Shown here one piece after another: positions 6,144 to 7,744 of a stretch of DNA of 7,744 bases. The stretch's first letter is position 1; each line of letters starts with the position of its first letter. The notes beneath the pieces were generated by a model that saw nothing but the letters and a program-made list of their open reading frames with translations, was not told the origin of the DNA and ran no database searches. The position numbers were made by a program, and so were the translations under genes. Location: positions 1-7,744 of the forward strand of contig CAUABB010000061.1 in assembly GCA_958427155.1 (NCBI GenBank), given 5' to 3'. This stretch comes from an uncultured Oscillospiraceae bacterium. Its GTDB lineage: Bacteria > Bacillota > Clostridia > Oscillospirales > Ruminococcaceae.

Positions 6144-7229
6144 ATGACACGTTATAAACAGGACTGGGAAAAAGCTAAAAAAAGGATGGAAGCTTTTTGG
6201 GCAGGCGAAATGACTGACCGGTGCTGTGTTGCGGCGATCGGGAGAAAAGAAGGCGGTCGTTATCGTGAATTTCCAAAACCAGAAAAAGAAGAAGATCGGA
6301 AAATTTACTGGACAGACCCCGAGCTGATTATTGAACGCAGTCGTGATCAGTTCGAGAATACTTACTATGCTGGGGAATCCTTTCCACAAATCTTCTTAAA
6401 TCTTGGCGCTTCCGGCCTCGCTGGTTACTTTAAAGGAATTAAAGTTGGCTATGAAGATTCCATTTGGTTTTTTGGGAGTGATGAAGTCAAAGAAGACGAT
6501 CCAGATAGTGTCATATTTGACCGGCAGAGCTTTCTTTACCAAAAGACACTGGAACTTTCAAAAGCCTTTGTTGAAGACAGCAAAGGAGAATATTTTGTCT
6601 CCATGCCTGACATTTCCGGAAATTTAGACACTCTGGCCCATCTGCGCGGAAGTGATAACCTGCTGATGGATTTTGCCTTAAATCCAGATTGGGTCCACGC
6701 GGCTATGCCTAAGTGCCTGGAAGCTTGGAAAACTACAATCGACGACTGCTACGCTATTACCAAAGACAACAACGACGGCGGAAGCACTGTCGGCTGGCTT
6801 GGTATCTGGGGCCCCGGAAAATTCAGCCAGATGCAGTGTGACCTTTCGGTTATGATTTCCCACGCCATGTTTGAAGAATTTGCTCTTCCGGAACTGAAGG
6901 CGCAGGCTGCCTTTCTCGACCGGGCACTTTATCACTTTGACGGGATAGAGCAATGCGCTCATTTGGATTCTCTTCTGGAAATGGAAGATCTGGATATCAT
7001 TCAATGGACCTGCGTAGACGGTCAGCCGGAACCAACGGAATTTATCCCCACATTAAAGAAAATTCAGAAAGCCGGAAAACGCCTGCTGATCCGTCATAAT
7101 AAATTTCCGGTCCTAGAAAAACTTTTAACAGAGCTTTCCTCAAAAGGCCTTTTCCTTTACTGCGAATTTGATACCGAAGAAGAAGCCAAACAGATGATTA
7201 AACTAGCGGAGCAGCTGTCTCATGAATAA
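6144..7229 (+). CDS. Uroporphyrinogen decarboxylase/MtaA-superfamily protein (possible methyltransferase-like)
   Basis: A 361-residue soluble protein of the UroD fold, a TIM barrel that also holds corrinoid-dependent methyltransferases such as MtaA, MtbA and CmuA. It is close to UroD-family and 'trimethylamine corrinoid protein 2'-like proteins of gut and soil anaerobes, and is not a heme-pathway HemE. Supporting blocks are P155-D156-x-S-G-N-L-D (155-162), WGPGKFSQMQCDLSVMIS with MFEEFALPEL (222-251), YHFDGIEQCAHLDSLLEMEDLDIIQWT (263-289) and the C-terminal LFLYCEFDTEEEA (336-348). Possible metal or substrate residues are H264, C271, H273, C290 and C340; the HxC zinc motif of MtaA is not present (H264-F-D instead). 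ATG 6144 has AGGAGG 10 bases upstream. It is divergent from the AraC regulator and precedes a carbohydrate esterase gene, so a role in sugar or methyl-group metabolism is suggested but unproven. No heme or corrinoid synthesis gene is nearby. Confidence 0.8.
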   Translation: MTRYKQDWEKAKKRMEAFWAGEMTDRCCVAAIGRKEGGRYREFPKPEKEEDRKIYWTDPELIIERSRDQFENTYYAGESFPQIFLNLGASGLAGYFKGIKVGYEDSIWFFGSDEVKEDDPDSVIFDRQSFLYQKTLELSKAFVEDSKGEYFVSMPDISGNLDTLAHLRGSDNLLMDFALNPDWVHAAMPKCLEAWKTTIDDCYAITKDNNDGGSTVGWLGIWGPGKFSQMQCDLSVMISHAMFEEFALPELKAQAAFLDRALYHFDGIEQCAHLDSLLEMEDLDIIQWTCVDGQPEPTEFIPTLKKIQKAGKRLLIRHNKFPVLEKLLTELSSKGLFLYCEFDTEEEAKQMIKLAEQLSHE

Positions 7230-7257
7230 AGTTTTACACTCTTCATAAAACCTTTTC

Positions 7258-7287
7258 AGCCCGGAATTAAATTTTTAATTCCGGGCT
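7258..7287 (+). terminator. Strong hairpin after the UroD-like gene
   Basis: AGCCCGGAATTAAA pairs perfectly with TTTAATTCCGGGCT (up to 14 bp), 28 bases after the stop codon. The GC-rich base is typical of an intrinsic terminator, but downstream (TGTCTATC) there is no proper U-tract on the plus strand. It probably separates the UroD-like gene from the esterase gene, at least partly. Confidence 0.65.
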
Positions 7288-7315
7288 TGTCTATCAAAAA
7301 AATTCATGATACACT
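7287..7315 (+). promoter_or_regulatory. Possible distal promoter upstream of the esterase gene
   Basis: TTGTCT (7287-7292) and TACACT (7310-7315) are 17 bases apart, and the second is preceded by TGA, an extended -10 form. Each hexamer matches consensus at 4 of 6 positions. A transcript from here would have a leader of about 190 bases beginning with the hairpin AGAAGAC-CACC-GTCTTCT (7324-7341). This is weaker evidence than for the proximal site. Confidence 0.28.
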
Positions 7316-7416
7316 CATATGGAAGAAGACCACCGTCTTCTGAGTGGCGAAAAAGTAAAACCGGGATATAAAAACGCTTCTATTTTTAAAAGCCTCTCAA
7401 CATATACCAATAGTTA

Positions 7417-7473
7417 TTTATTTTAAAATATTCCTATTTGTTTATTTTAAACGTTAATTTGTTCATTTTACGA
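7417..7473 (+). repeat. Direct repeats upstream of the esterase gene, candidate AraC-type operator
   Basis: ATTTGTTTATTTTAAAC (7436-7452) and ATTTGTTCATTTTACGA (7457-7473) are 17-base direct repeats 21 bp apart, identical at 13 of the first 14 positions. A third, less complete copy TTTATTTTAAAA lies at 7417-7428, 24 bp before its equivalent in the first. The last copy ends two bases before the -10 candidate at 7476. Two 17-base half-sites at a 21-bp period reaching the -35 region match the geometry of AraC-type activation. The DNA is very AT-rich, so chance similarity is a real alternative. Confidence 0.5.
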
Positions 7474-7475
7474 TC

Positions 7476-7481
7476 TATACT
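7476..7481 (+). promoter_or_regulatory. Candidate -10 element of the esterase gene
   Basis: TATACT (5 of 6 matches to TATAAT), 28 bases before the ATG at 7510. There is no acceptable -35: the positions 16-18 bases upstream read GTTAAT or TTAATT and lie between or inside the direct repeats. That would fit an activator-dependent promoter. Confidence 0.4.
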
Positions 7482-7509
7482 ATTAAATATTATAAAGGAG
7501 CAATGTATC

Positions 7510-7744
7510 ATGTATCAGCCAAAATTATCCGATCTTCCCTCTATTCTAACTTTTAACGATGGAAACAAAGTTAAAACAATAGAACAGTGGGAATCCAAAC
7601 GGCGTGGAGAAATCTATAACTTGTTTGCAGATTATGTATATGGCCGAATTCCAGAAATCGAAACAGAAGTTTCCCATACCAAAGAAAGATGTGATACCGG
7701 TGAAATAATAGAATACCATATTGTGATCACTACCAGAACAAAAT
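7510..7744 (+). CDS. Carbohydrate esterase-like alpha/beta hydrolase (glucuronoyl/acetylxylan esterase type), N-terminal part
   Basis: Only the first 78 residues are in the window; the frame is open to the last base. They read like the conserved N-terminal region of bacterial CE15 glucuronoyl-esterase and related acetylxylan-esterase proteins: LPSILTFNDGNKVKTIEQW (9-27), then KRRGEIYNLFADYVYGRIP (30-48), matching the family pattern 'LPDPL...DG..V.T...W...RR.EI...F...VYGR.P'. There is no signal peptide, so a cytoplasmic enzyme acting on imported oligosaccharides is likely. The catalytic serine and histidine lie beyond the window, so function cannot be confirmed. The ATG at 7510 has AAAGGAG at 7494-7500. 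An alternative ATG at 7503 runs into a stop after 17 codons and is discarded. It follows the direct repeats and -10 candidate described above. Confidence 0.68.
   Translation, partial: MYQPKLSDLPSILTFNDGNKVKTIEQWESKRRGEIYNLFADYVYGRIPEIETEVSHTKERCDTGEIIEYHIVITTRTK

Overview
The window looks like part of a genome of low-to-moderate GC Gram-positive bacteria, most likely a carbohydrate-fermenting Clostridia (Oscillospiraceae/Lachnospiraceae-like). The evidence is strong AGGAGG-type ribosome sites, AT-rich intergenic DNA with sigma-A-like promoters, a lipoprotein sugar-binding protein, and a CUT1-type sugar ABC transporter without its own ATPase. No ribosomal RNA or other taxonomic marker is present, so the assignment is an inference from style.

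Left third (69-3360, all minus strand): a three-gene sugar import operon, read from right to left. It holds a GTG-initiated extracellular solute-binding lipoprotein, then a MalF/UgpA-type permease, then a MalG/UgpE-type permease. A near-consensus promoter (TTTACA-17-TATAAT) lies upstream of the binding-protein gene. A perfect 11-bp hairpin separates the binding-protein gene from the permease genes, as is common where the binding protein must be made in excess. The two permease genes are 13 bp apart, and the stop codon of the first forms part of the ribosome site of the second.

Centre (3361-5030): a 571-bp gene-free stretch carries the transporter promoter, an orphan plus-strand terminator-like hairpin, and an extended -10 promoter overlapped by an inverted repeat. 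Two plus-strand genes follow: a family-6 DNA-deoxyinosine (hypoxanthine) glycosylase, and a DinB-like four-helix-bundle protein that appears to have lost its usual histidines. They probably form a short operon that ends in a hairpin.

Right third (5132-7744): an AraC-family regulator (minus strand) is divergent from a uroporphyrinogen-decarboxylase/MtaA-superfamily protein (plus strand). After a strong hairpin and a 280-bp gap comes the start of a carbohydrate-esterase-like alpha/beta hydrolase (plus strand), cut by the window end. Upstream of the esterase are two 17-bp direct repeats 21 bp apart, abutting a -10 element. This is the geometry used by AraC-type activators.

Taken together the window reads as a regulated plant-glycan or oligosaccharide utilisation locus interrupted by two housekeeping-type genes. 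The most speculative but interesting reading is that the UroD/MtaA-like protein takes part in handling a methyl group from a methylated sugar released by the esterase. No corrinoid protein is in the window to confirm this.
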